A DNA stretch of 64,000 bases, taken from positions 109,568-173,567 of the forward strand of contig NZ_JAPDSH010000006.1 of assembly GCF_029143285.1 (NCBI RefSeq). The letters are read 5' to 3'. This DNA is from Vagococcus proximus (lineage in GTDB: Bacteria; Bacillota; Bacilli; Lactobacillales; Vagococcaceae). Made by a program: the position numbers and the translations under genes. Shown here in pieces: positions 18,896 through 28,369 of this stretch. The notes beneath the pieces are model-generated. The model saw only the letters and a list, made by a program, of their open reading frames with translations, was not told where the DNA came from and made no database searches. The first letter of the stretch is position 1; each line of letters starts with the position of its first letter.

Positions 18896-19816
18896 GTGGC
18901 TGAATCATTAATTGAAATTAAAAGAAAAATTGCCTCTACAAAGAAAACCAGTCAAATTACGAGCGCGATGCAAATGGTATCAGGTTCAAAACTAAATAAA
19001 TCTGAAGCATCATCACGTAATTTCCAACGTTACTCAACTAAAATCCGTGAAATGGTAACTCATTTAGCGGCAACTCAGTTAGAAACTTTGGAAAATGATT
19101 TTGCAGCAGGTGGTAGTGATGACCTGAACCCAGATGATTACCATAGTATGTTACTAACTCGTCCAGTTAAGAAAACAGGATATATTGTGATTACAGCAGA
19201 CAAAGGTTTAGCTGGTGGCTACAATAGTTCGGTTATCAAACAAACTCTGGCTATGTTGTCAGAAGATCATGAAAGTGATGACGAGTATGTTATGATGGCA
19301 ATCGGAAGTGCAGGTGCTGAGTTTTTCAAAACGCGTGGCATGACAATAGCCTATGAATTAAGAGGATTAAGTGATCACCCAACATTTGATGAAGTTCGTA
19401 AGATTGTTAAAGCGGCTGTCCAAATGTATGATAATCACGTATTTGATGAATTATACGTGTGTTATAACCACCACGTTAACTCATTATCGTCTCAATTCCG
19501 TGCTGAAAAAATGTTACCAGTATCAGATTTAGATTCTACTGAAGCAAAAACTTATGAATTAGAATACATCTTAGAACCTAATGCAGATGCTATTCTTGAT
19601 AAATTATTGCCTCAATACGCTGAAAGTTTGATTTATGGTTCTATTTTAGATGCAAAAACGGCAGAACATGCAGCGCGTATGACTGCAATGAAGAGTGCAA
19701 CAGATAATGCTAAAACTATTATTGACGATTTAACTATTTCCTATAACCGTGCCCGTCAAGCAGCAATCACTCAAGAAATTACAGAGATTGTTGGCGGAGC
19801 AGCGGCATTAGAGTAA
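18896..19816 (+). CDS. atpG: ATP synthase F1 subunit gamma
   Basis: This 306-residue central shaft subunit couples c-ring rotation to catalysis. The N-terminal helix ([20 protein letters not shown]) and the C-terminal helix ([20 protein letters not shown]) that form the coiled coil are clearly recognisable. The start is GTG after AAAGGATGG. It lies between atpA and atpD as usual. Confidence 0.97.
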   Translation: MAESLIEIKRKIASTKKTSQITSAMQMVSGSKLNKSEASSRNFQRYSTKIREMVTHLAATQLETLENDFAAGGSDDLNPDDYHSMLLTRPVKKTGYIVITADKGLAGGYNSSVIKQTLAMLSEDHESDDEYVMMAIGSAGAEFFKTRGMTIAYELRGLSDHPTFDEVRKIVKAAVQMYDNHVFDELYVCYNHHVNSLSSQFRAEKMLPVSDLDSTEAKTYELEYILEPNADAILDKLLPQYAESLIYGSILDAKTAEHAARMTAMKSATDNAKTIIDDLTISYNRARQAAITQEITEIVGGAAALE

Positions 19817-19819
19817 TAA

Positions 19820-21238
<1,419 letters not shown>

Positions 21239-21254
21239 AATAGGGGGTAGTACT

Positions 21255-21674
21255 ATGACTTACTTAAACGTAGAGATAGTTACTCCAAATGGTCTTAGTT
21301 ATTCAAATGACAAAGCAAAATTAGTTGTGGTTAGAACAGTGGAAGGTGATCTTGGTATTATGCCAGGTCACTCACCAATTATTGCGCCGTTAGTTATTGA
21401 TGAAGTTCGTGTCAAACTAGAACGTGATACTAATCAACAAGACATTATCGCCACTAATGGCGGTATCATGGAAGTTCGTGATAATGTCGTCACTATTGTG
21501 GCTGACAGTGCCGAAAAATCTACAGATATTGATGTTCCTCGTGCTGAACGTGCTAAATTACGTGCCGAGGCTAAAATTGCGAAAGCCAAAGAAGAGAAAA
21601 ATATTGATAATTTACGCCGTGCTGAGGTTGCCCTTAGTCGTGCGATTAACCGTATCAATGTCTCTAAAAAATAA
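21255..21674 (+). CDS. atpC: ATP synthase F1 subunit epsilon
   Basis: This 139-residue subunit binds the rotor and can inhibit ATP hydrolysis. The N-terminal beta-sandwich carries VRTVEGDLGIMPGHSPI and the C-terminal helical hairpin carries RAEVALSRAINRI. It is the last gene of the operon and is followed by a near-perfect terminator. Confidence 0.97.
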   Translation: MTYLNVEIVTPNGLSYSNDKAKLVVVRTVEGDLGIMPGHSPIIAPLVIDEVRVKLERDTNQQDIIATNGGIMEVRDNVVTIVADSAEKSTDIDVPRAERAKLRAEAKIAKAKEEKNIDNLRRAEVALSRAINRINVSKK

Positions 21675-21680
21675 TAATGA

Positions 21681-21716
21681 AAAAGCAAGAGAGTTTGACT
21701 CTCTTGCTTTTTTTTA
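21681..21716 (+). terminator. Terminator of the ATP synthase operon
   Basis: A 14-bp perfect stem (AAAAGCAAGAGAGT with ACTCTCTTGCTTTT) with a 3-base loop runs into Ts. Confidence 0.95.
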
Positions 21717-21778
21717 TATTCTAACTATGATACACTAGGCTAGTATTGAAACTATATAGGTGTAAGAGAGGTAAAGTC

Positions 21779-22012
21779 ATGCAAGTGTTTGGTGTAGATG
21801 CCTTAGTTCGTTTAGCAAGTCATCTAAGTTTTGTCTATTTAGCTTTTTGGGGTATTCAATCTTTAAAAATAGATGTATTTTTTAAACACAGTAATCCAAC
21901 CAGAATTAGAACGATTATAGTCCTTTTTTCTATAGGAGTCGGTTACTTGAGTAGTACCTTCTTTTGGGAATGCTTGACCTTAATAAGAAATTTTATGTTA
22001 ACGATTCTATAA
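21779..22012 (+). CDS. DUF1146 family small membrane protein (YwzB-like)
   Basis: This 77-residue protein has two membrane helices (about residues 15-30 and 44-65) and matches the DUF1146/YwzB family, which lies between atpC and murA in Bacillus and many lactobacilli. The ATG after AGAGAGG is chosen; an earlier in-frame ATG would add an unlikely basic extension. Function is unknown. The conserved position next to murA is the only functional hint. Confidence 0.85.
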   Translation: MQVFGVDALVRLASHLSFVYLAFWGIQSLKIDVFFKHSNPTRIRTIIVLFSIGVGYLSSTFFWECLTLIRNFMLTIL

Positions 22013-22109
22013 GTCAAGGGTTGAATAAAGTAGCGATTGTAGTATAATAACAGTGTTAAATAAAAATTGAAATGTAAATTTTCTTGAAAATATATTTGGA
22101 GGTATCATG

Positions 22110-23420
22110 ATGGATCAAATTATTGTCCGTGGTGGAAATAAACTAAAAGGTAGAGTTAAAATTGAAGGGGCTAAAAATGCTGTTTTACCAATTTTAGCTG
22201 CTGGGTTGCTAGGAGAAGAAGGGACATCTGTCTTAGATAATGTTCCAATTCTATCAGACGTATTTATGATGAAAGAAGTGATTCATCATTTGAACACAGA
22301 AATAAAATTTGATCAAGATAATAATCGTGTCACTATTGACGCCACAAAAACGTTATTAGATGAAGCGCCGTATGAGTATGTTAGTCAAATGCGTGCTTCA
22401 ATCGTTGTCATGGGTCCACTTTTAGCTCGTAATCATCACGCTCGTGTTGCAATGCCAGGGGGTTGTATGATTGGTTCTCGTCCGATTGACCTTCATTTGA
22501 AGGGATTTGAAGCGTTAGGTGCTATTATAAACCAAGAAGAAGGTTATATTGAAGCAACTGCTCCAAATGGCCTAAAAGGAGCTCGTATCTACCTTGATTT
22601 CCCAAGTGTTGGTGCGACTCAAAATATCATGATGGCTGCTGTTAAAGCTGAAGGAACAACAACCATTGAAAATGCTGCTCGCGAACCAGAAATTGTTGAT
22701 TTAGCAATGGTCCTTAATAAAATGGGTGCTAAAATTACAGGTGCTGGAACTGAAACGATGAAAATTGAAGGTGTTAACAAATTATACGGTGTAAAACATC
22801 GTATTGTTCAAGACCGTATTGAAGCAGGTACTTTTATGGTCGGTGCTGCAATGACACAAGGTGATATCTTAATCGAAGAGGCTATTATGGAACATAATGG
22901 TCCATTAATTTCTAAATTACGTGAGATGGGTGTTTTAATCAAAGAGGAAGAAGACGGTGTTCGTGTTATTGGACCTGCTGTTCTTAAATCGACTGATGTT
23001 AAAACATTACCACATCCAGGTTTCCCAACAGACATGCAAGCACAAATCAGCGCGCTTCAAGTTGTAGCTGAAGGGACAAGTGTTGTAACAGAAACAGTCT
23101 TTGAAAATCGTTACCAACATTTAATGGAAATGGAAAAAATGGGTGCTAACTTCAAGATTGAAAATAATGTTGCTTATATTTATGATAAATCTAAGTTGCA
23201 TGGTGCAGAAGTAGCAGCTACTGATTTACGTGCGGCGGCAGCGCTAGTATTAGTTGGTTTAGTTGCTGAAGATCAAACAAAAGTAACTCATTTAGAGTAT
23301 TTAGATCGTGGCTACTATAACTTCCATAAAAAATTAGAAGCATTAGGGGCTAATATAGAGCGTATTAATCAACCTGTTGTTGCTAAAGAATCAAAAGAAG
23401 AAATGGTTAAATCTGTTTAA
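22110..23420 (+). CDS. murA: UDP-N-acetylglucosamine 1-carboxyvinyltransferase (MurA)
   Basis: This 436-residue enzyme transfers enolpyruvate from PEP to UDP-GlcNAc, the first committed step of peptidoglycan synthesis and the fosfomycin target. The active-site Cys is in [11 protein letters not shown] (residue 119), the N-terminal [10 protein letters not shown] and the C-terminal [13 protein letters not shown] motifs are present. Two adjacent ATGs follow GGAGG; the second has the better spacing. A second murA paralogue, common in Firmicutes, is not in the window. Confidence 0.97.
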   Translation: MDQIIVRGGNKLKGRVKIEGAKNAVLPILAAGLLGEEGTSVLDNVPILSDVFMMKEVIHHLNTEIKFDQDNNRVTIDATKTLLDEAPYEYVSQMRASIVVMGPLLARNHHARVAMPGGCMIGSRPIDLHLKGFEALGAIINQEEGYIEATAPNGLKGARIYLDFPSVGATQNIMMAAVKAEGTTTIENAAREPEIVDLAMVLNKMGAKITGAGTETMKIEGVNKLYGVKHRIVQDRIEAGTFMVGAAMTQGDILIEEAIMEHNGPLISKLREMGVLIKEEEDGVRVIGPAVLKSTDVKTLPHPGFPTDMQAQISALQVVAEGTSVVTETVFENRYQHLMEMEKMGANFKIENNVAYIYDKSKLHGAEVAATDLRAAAALVLVGLVAEDQTKVTHLEYLDRGYYNFHKKLEALGANIERINQPVVAKESKEEMVKSV

Positions 23421-23435
23421 TAAGGAGAGTCCACA

Positions 23436-23615
23436 ATGAGTAGTACGACGAGATATATTGTGAGAAAATTAATAGCAATCGCGTTGTTTATATTGTTAGC
23501 ATTAGTTCTATTAGCAATCGGTCTAATGATTGGCTATGGTGTTGTGGGAGACGGTAATATGTTTGATGTGTTTCATAAAACAACCTGGTCTCATATCTCA
23601 AAATTCTTAAATTAA
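23436..23615 (+). CDS. EpuA-type small membrane protein
   Basis: This 59-residue gene directly follows murA by 15 bases with an AAGGAG ribosome site. It has a basic N terminus (TTRYIVRK), one long hydrophobic helix (about residues 11-36) and a short polar tail ending in WSHISKFLN. It fits the EpuA family (PF11772), which follows murA in streptococci and enterococci and is often mislabelled as an RNA polymerase beta subunit. Nothing in the sequence supports an RNA polymerase role. Function is unknown. Confidence 0.85.
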   Translation: MSSTTRYIVRKLIAIALFILLALVLLAIGLMIGYGVVGDGNMFDVFHKTTWSHISKFLN

Positions 23616-23641
23616 AAGTCATGGGAAACCATGGCTTTTTT
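23614..23641 (+). terminator. Terminator after the murA unit
   Basis: The short stem GTCATGG with CCATGGC closes a GAAA loop, with an A tract before and six Ts after. Confidence 0.85.
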
Positions 23642-23670
23642 AGCATACTTACAGAAGAAAGTGAGCAGTT

Positions 23671-23952
23671 ATGAAAAAAATTATTCTAAGTATCGTACAA
23701 TTTTATCAAAAGCATATATCTCCTGGTCTCCCTAGAAGATGTCGTTATCATCCTACCTGTTCTCAATATATGGTGGATGCTGTTAACTATCATGGAGGAT
23801 TTAAGGGGTTTATAATGGGAATGGGCCGTATCTTTAGATGTCATCCCTTTGTTAAGGGAGGGATTGATTATGTCCCATTAAAATTTACAGTACGACGTAA
23901 TGAGGGTGGAGAGTATGCTGGCCCTTATGAAAAGGAGAAACGAAATGATTAA
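23671..23952 (+). CDS. yidD: Membrane protein insertion efficiency factor YidD
   Basis: This 93-residue membrane-associated protein assists YidC-dependent insertion of membrane proteins. The diagnostic cysteine motifs are CRYHPTCSQY and GRIFRCHPF, along with the N-terminal amphipathic stretch IVQFYQKHISPG. The last 8 bases overlap the downstream acetyltransferase gene, so they are coupled. Confidence 0.95.
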   Translation: MKKIILSIVQFYQKHISPGLPRRCRYHPTCSQYMVDAVNYHGGFKGFIMGMGRIFRCHPFVKGGIDYVPLKFTVRRNEGGEYAGPYEKEKRND

Positions 23953-24406
23953 GAGATTATCAAACGATGAATCTTTACCGTGGCACTTATTATTAGAGGC
24001 TGATCCTGAAAAGGAATTAGTGGAAGAATATTTATCAGAATCGATTATTTTGGGGTATCAGTCTAAAATTTTAAATAGAATCACTGGTGTTTTAGTATTA
24101 AAAAAACAGCAGCTTGATTTATATGAAATTATGAATGTTTCGGTAGATGAAGTAGAACAAGGAAGAGGGATTGGGACTCTACTTATAAAGAATGCTTTGG
24201 CTGCTGTGTCAAATGAAACAGAAGGTAACTGTAGGGTTCAGGTTAAGACTGGAGATACCTCAAAGCCTGCGTTAGCCCTGTATAAAAAGAATGGGTTTGA
24301 AATTAAAGAAGTTGTTGAAAATTATTTTATTGAAAACTATAGTGAGCCGATTTTTGAAGAGGGTGTTTTATTAAAAAACCAAGTTATTCTAGAAAAAATG
24401 GTATAG
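23945..24406 (+). CDS. GNAT family N-acetyltransferase
   Basis: This 153-residue protein has the GNAT fold: beta strands with VLKKQQLDLYEIMNVSV, the acetyl-CoA pyrophosphate loop VEQGRGIGTLLI, and the late motif ALALYKKNGFE. The start is the ATG after AAAGGAGAAACG, inside the end of yidD. An earlier in-frame start would extend much further into yidD. The acceptor substrate is unknown. Confidence 0.88.
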   Translation: MIKRLSNDESLPWHLLLEADPEKELVEEYLSESIILGYQSKILNRITGVLVLKKQQLDLYEIMNVSVDEVEQGRGIGTLLIKNALAAVSNETEGNCRVQVKTGDTSKPALALYKKNGFEIKEVVENYFIENYSEPIFEEGVLLKNQVILEKMV

Positions 24407-24452
24407 AAAAGGTATACTATTTATGAAATAACTTATGAAATGAGGAGATTTT

Positions 24453-25325
24453 ATGTCAGTTTTAGTTTTTGATTGGGGCGGAACAGGTATTAAACATGCT
24501 CTTTGGAAAAATGAAAAAGTGGAACAACAAGGGATTTTTCCAACACCATCGACTTGGGATGAATTAAAAAATAAGATGATGGAAGTTAAAGAAACGTATA
24601 AAAATGAAAAACTTGAAGGTGTTGCAATCAGTTCACCAGGTGCAGTTAATAGCGAAAAAGGAATTATAGAGGGAATCAGTGCAATCCCATATATTCATCA
24701 TTTCCCTATTCAAAAAGAATTGGAAGCGTTTTTTGACTTGCCAGTTTCGTTTGAAAATGATGCAAATGCAGCAGGTATTGCTGAGGTTTGGAAAGGTGCT
24801 GCTAAGGAATACAAAGATGTCCTTTTCTTAGTATTAGGTACGGGTGTTGGTGGAGCTGTTATTAAAGACGGAAAAGTTCAAACAGGAGCGCACCTATACG
24901 GCGGAGAATTTGGTTTGATGTATATGGATGAGAAGCATAGCTTCAGTGCTGTAGGAACGGCTGTTAAGATGTCTGATCGTTATTGCGTACGTCATAATGT
25001 ACCGAAAGGAACCTATTCTGGTAAGGAAGTATTTGCCTTTGCCGATGCTGGAGATAAGATTGCTCAAGAAGAGGAAGAAAAATTTTATAATTATGTGGCG
25101 CAAGGTGTATTTAGCCTTCAGTTTACAATGGACCCAGAATGTATTGTTATAGGTGGCGGAGTTTCTGCCAAACCAGGTTTATTAGATGAAATTAATAAGC
25201 GTGTCAAAGTATTGTTTGATGCTCACGAGATAAAAGATTTCTTCCCTGTGATCAAAATGTGTGAATTTCATAATGATGCTAATTTAATTGGTGCTGTTGC
25301 AACTTTCTTTCAACAACAGGGGTAA
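24453..25325 (+). CDS. ROK family sugar kinase without the zinc motif
   Basis: This 290-residue protein has the N-terminal phosphate loop FDWGGTGIK, the catalytic segment FENDANAAGIAE and the second phosphate motif VLGTGVGGAVI, so it should phosphorylate a hexose or related sugar using ATP. The CxCG..GC zinc site of glucokinase- and NagC-type ROK proteins is missing; the region after GGEFG has no Cys cluster. This places it with the zinc-free Firmicute ROK kinases, some of which act on beta-glucosides. Sugar specificity cannot be decided. It shares a bidirectional terminator with the converging transporter gene. Confidence 0.88.
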   Translation: MSVLVFDWGGTGIKHALWKNEKVEQQGIFPTPSTWDELKNKMMEVKETYKNEKLEGVAISSPGAVNSEKGIIEGISAIPYIHHFPIQKELEAFFDLPVSFENDANAAGIAEVWKGAAKEYKDVLFLVLGTGVGGAVIKDGKVQTGAHLYGGEFGLMYMDEKHSFSAVGTAVKMSDRYCVRHNVPKGTYSGKEVFAFADAGDKIAQEEEEKFYNYVAQGVFSLQFTMDPECIVIGGGVSAKPGLLDEINKRVKVLFDAHEIKDFFPVIKMCEFHNDANLIGAVATFFQQQG

Positions 25326-25333
25326 AAAAGATG

Positions 25334-25369
25334 AAAAGGTCTACTTAAGTAATTTAAGTAGACCTTTTT
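25334..25369. terminator. Bidirectional terminator between ROK kinase and AEC transporter
   Basis: The long perfect stem AAAAGGTCTACTTAA with its complement serves both converging genes, with an A tract on one side and a T tract on the other. Confidence 0.93.
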
Positions 25370-25370
25370 C

Positions 25371-26285
25371 TTATAGTGTTAACATCATAACGATTGTCAT
25401 TAAGGCAAGACTTATTAGAATGCTTATAGACGATATAAATCCAGCAACACTTTCCTCAATGCCAGCTTCTACGCTATTAATGACTGAAAAAGTTGCAATA
25501 GGTGCGAAACAAATTAAAGTCAAAACTAGCCTTAGTAAGTCGTTTGGAAGTGGGATAACAAAGAAAATGAAAGCTGCTAATATTGCACCAATACTATAAC
25601 GCCAAAATAGTATTTTTTTAACAATAACAGACTCTTTTTTTGGTAAGACGAGCTCAAGATAGATACCGATCATCAAAAGAGATAAAAAGCCATTAGCACT
25701 GGAAAAAAGTTGTAAAATACTGATAGCACCTAATGGTAAAGTTAGGTCTAGAGACCGAATGAGTAACATAACGATATATGTAATAAAAGGCACAGAGCCT
25801 TTTAACGTAGTAACAAGAGTGCTGAATCCTGTAGTAGTGTCATTCTCGTTAAAGGTGCTTGAGACAATCATTTTTGTACCACCGGCAAGCATGATACAAT
25901 TTCCTACATCAAACATGAAAAGATAGGCACTAGCTTCAGGGTAGAAGCTTTGGATAAAAGGTAGAGTAAAGTTACCGATGTTATATCCTGTGATACAATA
26001 CATAAATAGAATACGATGATACTCTTCTTTTTTCTTCCAAATTTTTTTAGCGAAGAGAACAAGTATCAAATTTATAAAAATAGCAGCTCCTGTTAAGTTT
26101 AAAAACTCTCCTGTTACTTTAATAGGATTAAGGCCGATAATAATAGTGGCGGGTAGAGTAAGATTTAAAATAATCTTAGATAAAATTTGACCATCTTTCT
26201 TATCTACTAAACCGATTCTTTTGATGGTAAAACCGGCGATAATAATTAAAAATAAACCAAAGGCATTGATTAAAATAGTTAGCAT
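25371..26285 (-). CDS. AEC (auxin efflux carrier) family transporter
   Basis: This 304-residue protein has about ten membrane helices in the two-repeat layout of the AEC family. The discontinuous-helix motif LNLTLPATII near the N terminus and its counterpart later in the chain (LICFAPIATFSV) are typical. Members in lactic acid bacteria often carry malate or other small organic acids, but the substrate here is unknown. AGGAGG precedes the ATG. It stands alone on the minus strand. Confidence 0.85.
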   Translation of the reverse strand: MLTILINAFGLFLIIIAGFTIKRIGLVDKKDGQILSKIILNLTLPATIIIGLNPIKVTGEFLNLTGAAIFINLILVLFAKKIWKKKEEYHRILFMYCITGYNIGNFTLPFIQSFYPEASAYLFMFDVGNCIMLAGGTKMIVSSTFNENDTTTGFSTLVTTLKGSVPFITYIVMLLIRSLDLTLPLGAISILQLFSSANGFLSLLMIGIYLELVLPKKESVIVKKILFWRYSIGAILAAFIFFVIPLPNDLLRLVLTLICFAPIATFSVINSVEAGIEESVAGFISSISILISLALMTIVMMLTL

Positions 26286-26405
26286 GTAAAATCCTCCTAG
26301 TAGTTTATTATTATCCTAAATAGAAGTTTATGCAACAAGATAGTTAACAATTGGTGTAATTTATGGTATCTTGTATAAGATAAGAAACATGAGGAGGAAG
26401 TAACT

Positions 26406-26636
26406 TTGAAAAAAAATAAAGATATCGAAGTAACAGTTACTGAGAAAAAACAAAACTCTCAAGGTAAAGCTGCAGAAGTTCAAGAATTAGCTATTGGTAA
26501 AAAAGTTATTGGTGAAGTTGAGAAGTTAGAAGAAAAGAAATTTGTCGTAACAATTAAAGGCGAAGGCCCTAAATATGTGAAATCTTTTGATGAAGGTTAT
26601 GAAGTTTTAATCAGTCATTGGAATCTTTTCCAATAA
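26406..26636 (+). CDS. DUF2969 family protein
   Basis: This 76-residue, Lys- and Glu-rich small soluble protein matches the DUF2969 family of Lactobacillales. The C-terminal half (KKFVVTIKGEGPKYVKSFDE) is the conserved part. The start is TTG after GAGGAGGAAG. It precedes the tRNA cluster. Function is unknown. Confidence 0.8.
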   Translation: MKKNKDIEVTVTEKKQNSQGKAAEVQELAIGKKVIGEVEKLEEKKFVVTIKGEGPKYVKSFDEGYEVLISHWNLFQ

Positions 26637-26660
26637 AATAAAAATAATTGCAAAAAAGAC

Positions 26661-26689
26661 TTGAAATGAGTCGCTAAATTTTGTATTAT
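26661..26689 (+). promoter_or_regulatory. Promoter of the first tRNA pair
   Basis: TTGAAA and TATTAT are separated by exactly 17 bases, 30 bases ahead of the first tRNA-Tyr. Confidence 0.75.
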
Positions 26690-26718
26690 ATTGAGGTCGG
26701 GTTAAATAACTCGGTTTT

Positions 26719-26799
26719 GGAGGAATAGCGAAGTGGCTAAACGCGACGGACTGTAAATCCGTTCCTTAGGGTTCAGTGGTTCGAATCCACTTTCCTCCA
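26719..26799 (+). tRNA. tRNA-Tyr (GTA), first copy
   Basis: This 81-base tRNA has the acceptor pair GGAGGAA/TTCCTCC, an anticodon loop CTGTAAA with anticodon GTA, a long variable arm as expected for bacterial tRNA-Tyr, and the T loop GGTTCGAATCC. The CCA end is not encoded. Confidence 0.96.
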
Positions 26800-26811
26800 T
26801 TTTTTTATTAT

Positions 26812-26883
26812 TGGGCTATCGCCAAGCGGTAAGGCAACAGACTTTGACTCTGTCATTCGTTGGTTCGAATCCAGCTAGCCCAG
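26812..26883 (+). tRNA. tRNA-Gln (TTG), first copy
   Basis: This 72-base tRNA has acceptor arms TGGGCTA/TAGCCCA, anticodon TTG in CTTTGAC, and T loop GGTTCGAATCC. It lies 12 bases after tRNA-Tyr with no terminator between. CCA is not encoded. Confidence 0.96.
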
Positions 26884-26919
26884 TTAGAATAATTTTTAAA
26901 TGATTATTCTTAAAAAGAC

Positions 26920-26948
26920 TTGCAATATAACTTAATATTTCGTATTAT
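26920..26948 (+). promoter_or_regulatory. Promoter of the second tRNA pair
   Basis: TTGCAA and TATTAT are separated by 17 bases; the -10 context matches that of the first copy. Confidence 0.75.
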
Positions 26949-26975
26949 ATTGAAGTCGGATTGTTATCTGATTTT

Positions 26976-27056
26976 GGAGGAATAGCGAAGTGGCTAAACG
27001 CGACGGACTGTAAATCCGTTCCTTAGGGTTCAGTGGTTCGAATCCACTTTCCTCCA
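26976..27056 (+). tRNA. tRNA-Tyr (GTA), second copy
   Basis: The sequence is identical to the first tRNA-Tyr over 81 bases, with anticodon GTA and a long variable arm. Confidence 0.96.
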
Positions 27057-27067
27057 TTTTTTATTAT

Positions 27068-27139
27068 TGGGCTATCGCCAAGCGGTAAGGCAACAGACTT
27101 TGACTCTGTCATTCGTTGGTTCGAATCCAGCTAGCCCAG
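27068..27139 (+). tRNA. tRNA-Gln (TTG), second copy
   Basis: The sequence is identical to the first tRNA-Gln over 72 bases, with anticodon TTG. It is followed by a terminator. Confidence 0.96.
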
Positions 27140-27145
27140 TCACTT

Positions 27146-27178
27146 AAAACATCTAAGTTATCTTAGGTGTTTTTTTAT
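27146..27178 (+). terminator. Terminator of the tRNA cluster
   Basis: AACATCTAAG pairs with CTTAGGTGTT (one G-T pair), followed by seven Ts. Confidence 0.85.
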
Positions 27179-27270
27179 GTGTTATCTTTTATTTTATGGC
27201 TATTTTGATGTAGTATCTTATCCAGTTTTTATAAAAGACTTCCATTACACTAAAACGTATCGTATCATCT

Positions 27271-27286
27271 AGGAAAGCGTTTTAAA
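27271..27286 (+). promoter_or_regulatory. cre-like site ahead of the GH18 gene
   Basis: AGGAAAGCGTTTTAAA resembles the CcpA site consensus (TGAAAGCGTTTTCA) around its central CG, with mismatches at the outer positions. It lies directly before the ribosome site, as expected for roadblock repression. Confidence 0.45.
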
Positions 27287-27304
27287 AGTGTGAGGAGAGA
27301 TAAA

Positions 27305-28327
27305 ATGGAACTAATAGCTTATTTAGATGATAATCGTGAGTGGGAGAAATCAGATATCGATGCACAAAATTTAACTATTATTAATTATGCCTTTGCTGAT
27401 ATAGTGGCGGGGAAAGTTAACCGACAACTGAAAAAAATACATCTGATAAATGAATTAAAAGAAGAGAATCCTCATTTAAGGACGTGTATCAGTATTGGTG
27501 GATGGACAGCTGATGGTTTTTCGGATGCGGTTTTGACAGAGGAAAGTCGTACAGTTTTAATTGACAGTATGTTGGATTATATTGAACATTATGACTTTGA
27601 TGGCATTGATTTGGATTGGGAGTATCCCAAAATGGATATCGCAGGTATTAAATCTCGTAATGAGGATTCAGAGAATCTGTTATTATTATTAAAATCATTA
27701 CGGGCTCAATTAAATGATTTGGGTAATGTAAATAATCGTGACTATTTACTAACTATTGCAGTAGGAGCAGCTCCTGAATTACTTGAAACAACCGCAACAA
27801 GTAAAGGACATGAGTATGCAGAGTATTTAGACTTTATCAATATAATGACCTATGATATGCGTGGTGCATTTAGTCATACAACAGGTCATCATACTAACTT
27901 AATGAGTTATTCTAAAAAGTCTCCAGTGAGTGCAGAATTGTCTGTGAATTATTTAATGGAGAAAGGGATTCCTTCTGATAAATTGGTAATAGGGAGTGCT
28001 TTTTATGGTCGAATTTGGGAAGGGGTTAAAGATTCTACTAATAATGGCTTAATGGAAGATGCTGAGGAGACAGGTCATAAAACAATGGATTATAACGCAT
28101 TGGACAGTTTGACTAAAATGCATCCGGAGAATTGTTATTTTGATGATAAGGCAAGAAGTGCTTATTACTTTGATGGTAATCAATTCATTTCGTATGACAG
28201 TGTTCAGTCTATTACAGAGAAAGTTAGATTTGTAAGAGAGTATAATCTACGTGGCATAATGTTTTGGGAATATTCTTTGGATCTAACAAGAACATTATTC
28301 GATGCGATGGTGAGAGCTAAAAATTAA
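27305..28327 (+). CDS. Cytoplasmic glycoside hydrolase family 18 (chitinase-like)
   Basis: This 340-residue TIM-barrel hydrolase carries the catalytic motif DGIDLDWE, giving the acid Glu106, and the earlier barrel motif SIGGW. Further barrel residues (NIMTYDMRG, FYGRIWEG, GIMFWEYSLD) fit GH18 chitinases. No signal peptide or carbohydrate-binding module is seen, so it should act on imported GlcNAc-containing oligosaccharides such as chitin fragments or N-glycan pieces. The ATG after GAGGAGAG is used in preference to an ATG 15 bases earlier that overlaps that site. A cre-like site suggests repression by preferred sugars. Confidence 0.92.
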   Translation: MELIAYLDDNREWEKSDIDAQNLTIINYAFADIVAGKVNRQLKKIHLINELKEENPHLRTCISIGGWTADGFSDAVLTEESRTVLIDSMLDYIEHYDFDGIDLDWEYPKMDIAGIKSRNEDSENLLLLLKSLRAQLNDLGNVNNRDYLLTIAVGAAPELLETTATSKGHEYAEYLDFINIMTYDMRGAFSHTTGHHTNLMSYSKKSPVSAELSVNYLMEKGIPSDKLVIGSAFYGRIWEGVKDSTNNGLMEDAEETGHKTMDYNALDSLTKMHPENCYFDDKARSAYYFDGNQFISYDSVQSITEKVRFVREYNLRGIMFWEYSLDLTRTLFDAMVRAKN

Positions 28328-28368
28328 AAAAGAAAGAGCAAGTTTAACTTGCTCTTTCTTTTTTTTTA
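28326..28368. terminator. Bidirectional terminator between GH18 and FUSC-like genes
   Basis: AAAGAAAGAGCAAGTT pairs with AACTTGCTCTTTCTTT, flanked by A and T tracts on either side. Confidence 0.93.
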
Positions 28369-28369
28369 G

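Larger units (their letters stand above)
26650..27139 (+). repeat. Tandem duplication of promoter-tRNA-Tyr-tRNA-Gln
   Basis: Two direct copies about 257 bases apart each hold a promoter, an identical tRNA-Tyr and an identical tRNA-Gln. The bases around the -10 and start are nearly the same (TATTATATTGA then GTCGG), whereas the -35 spacers and the intergenic bases have diverged. This fits an old duplication with the RNA genes kept identical by selection or gene conversion. Confidence 0.85.

Noticed and set aside
21424..21738. 104-codon plus-strand frame overlapping atpC and its terminator
   Set aside because: It runs through the atpC coding region in another frame and across the terminator hairpin, so it is not a gene.
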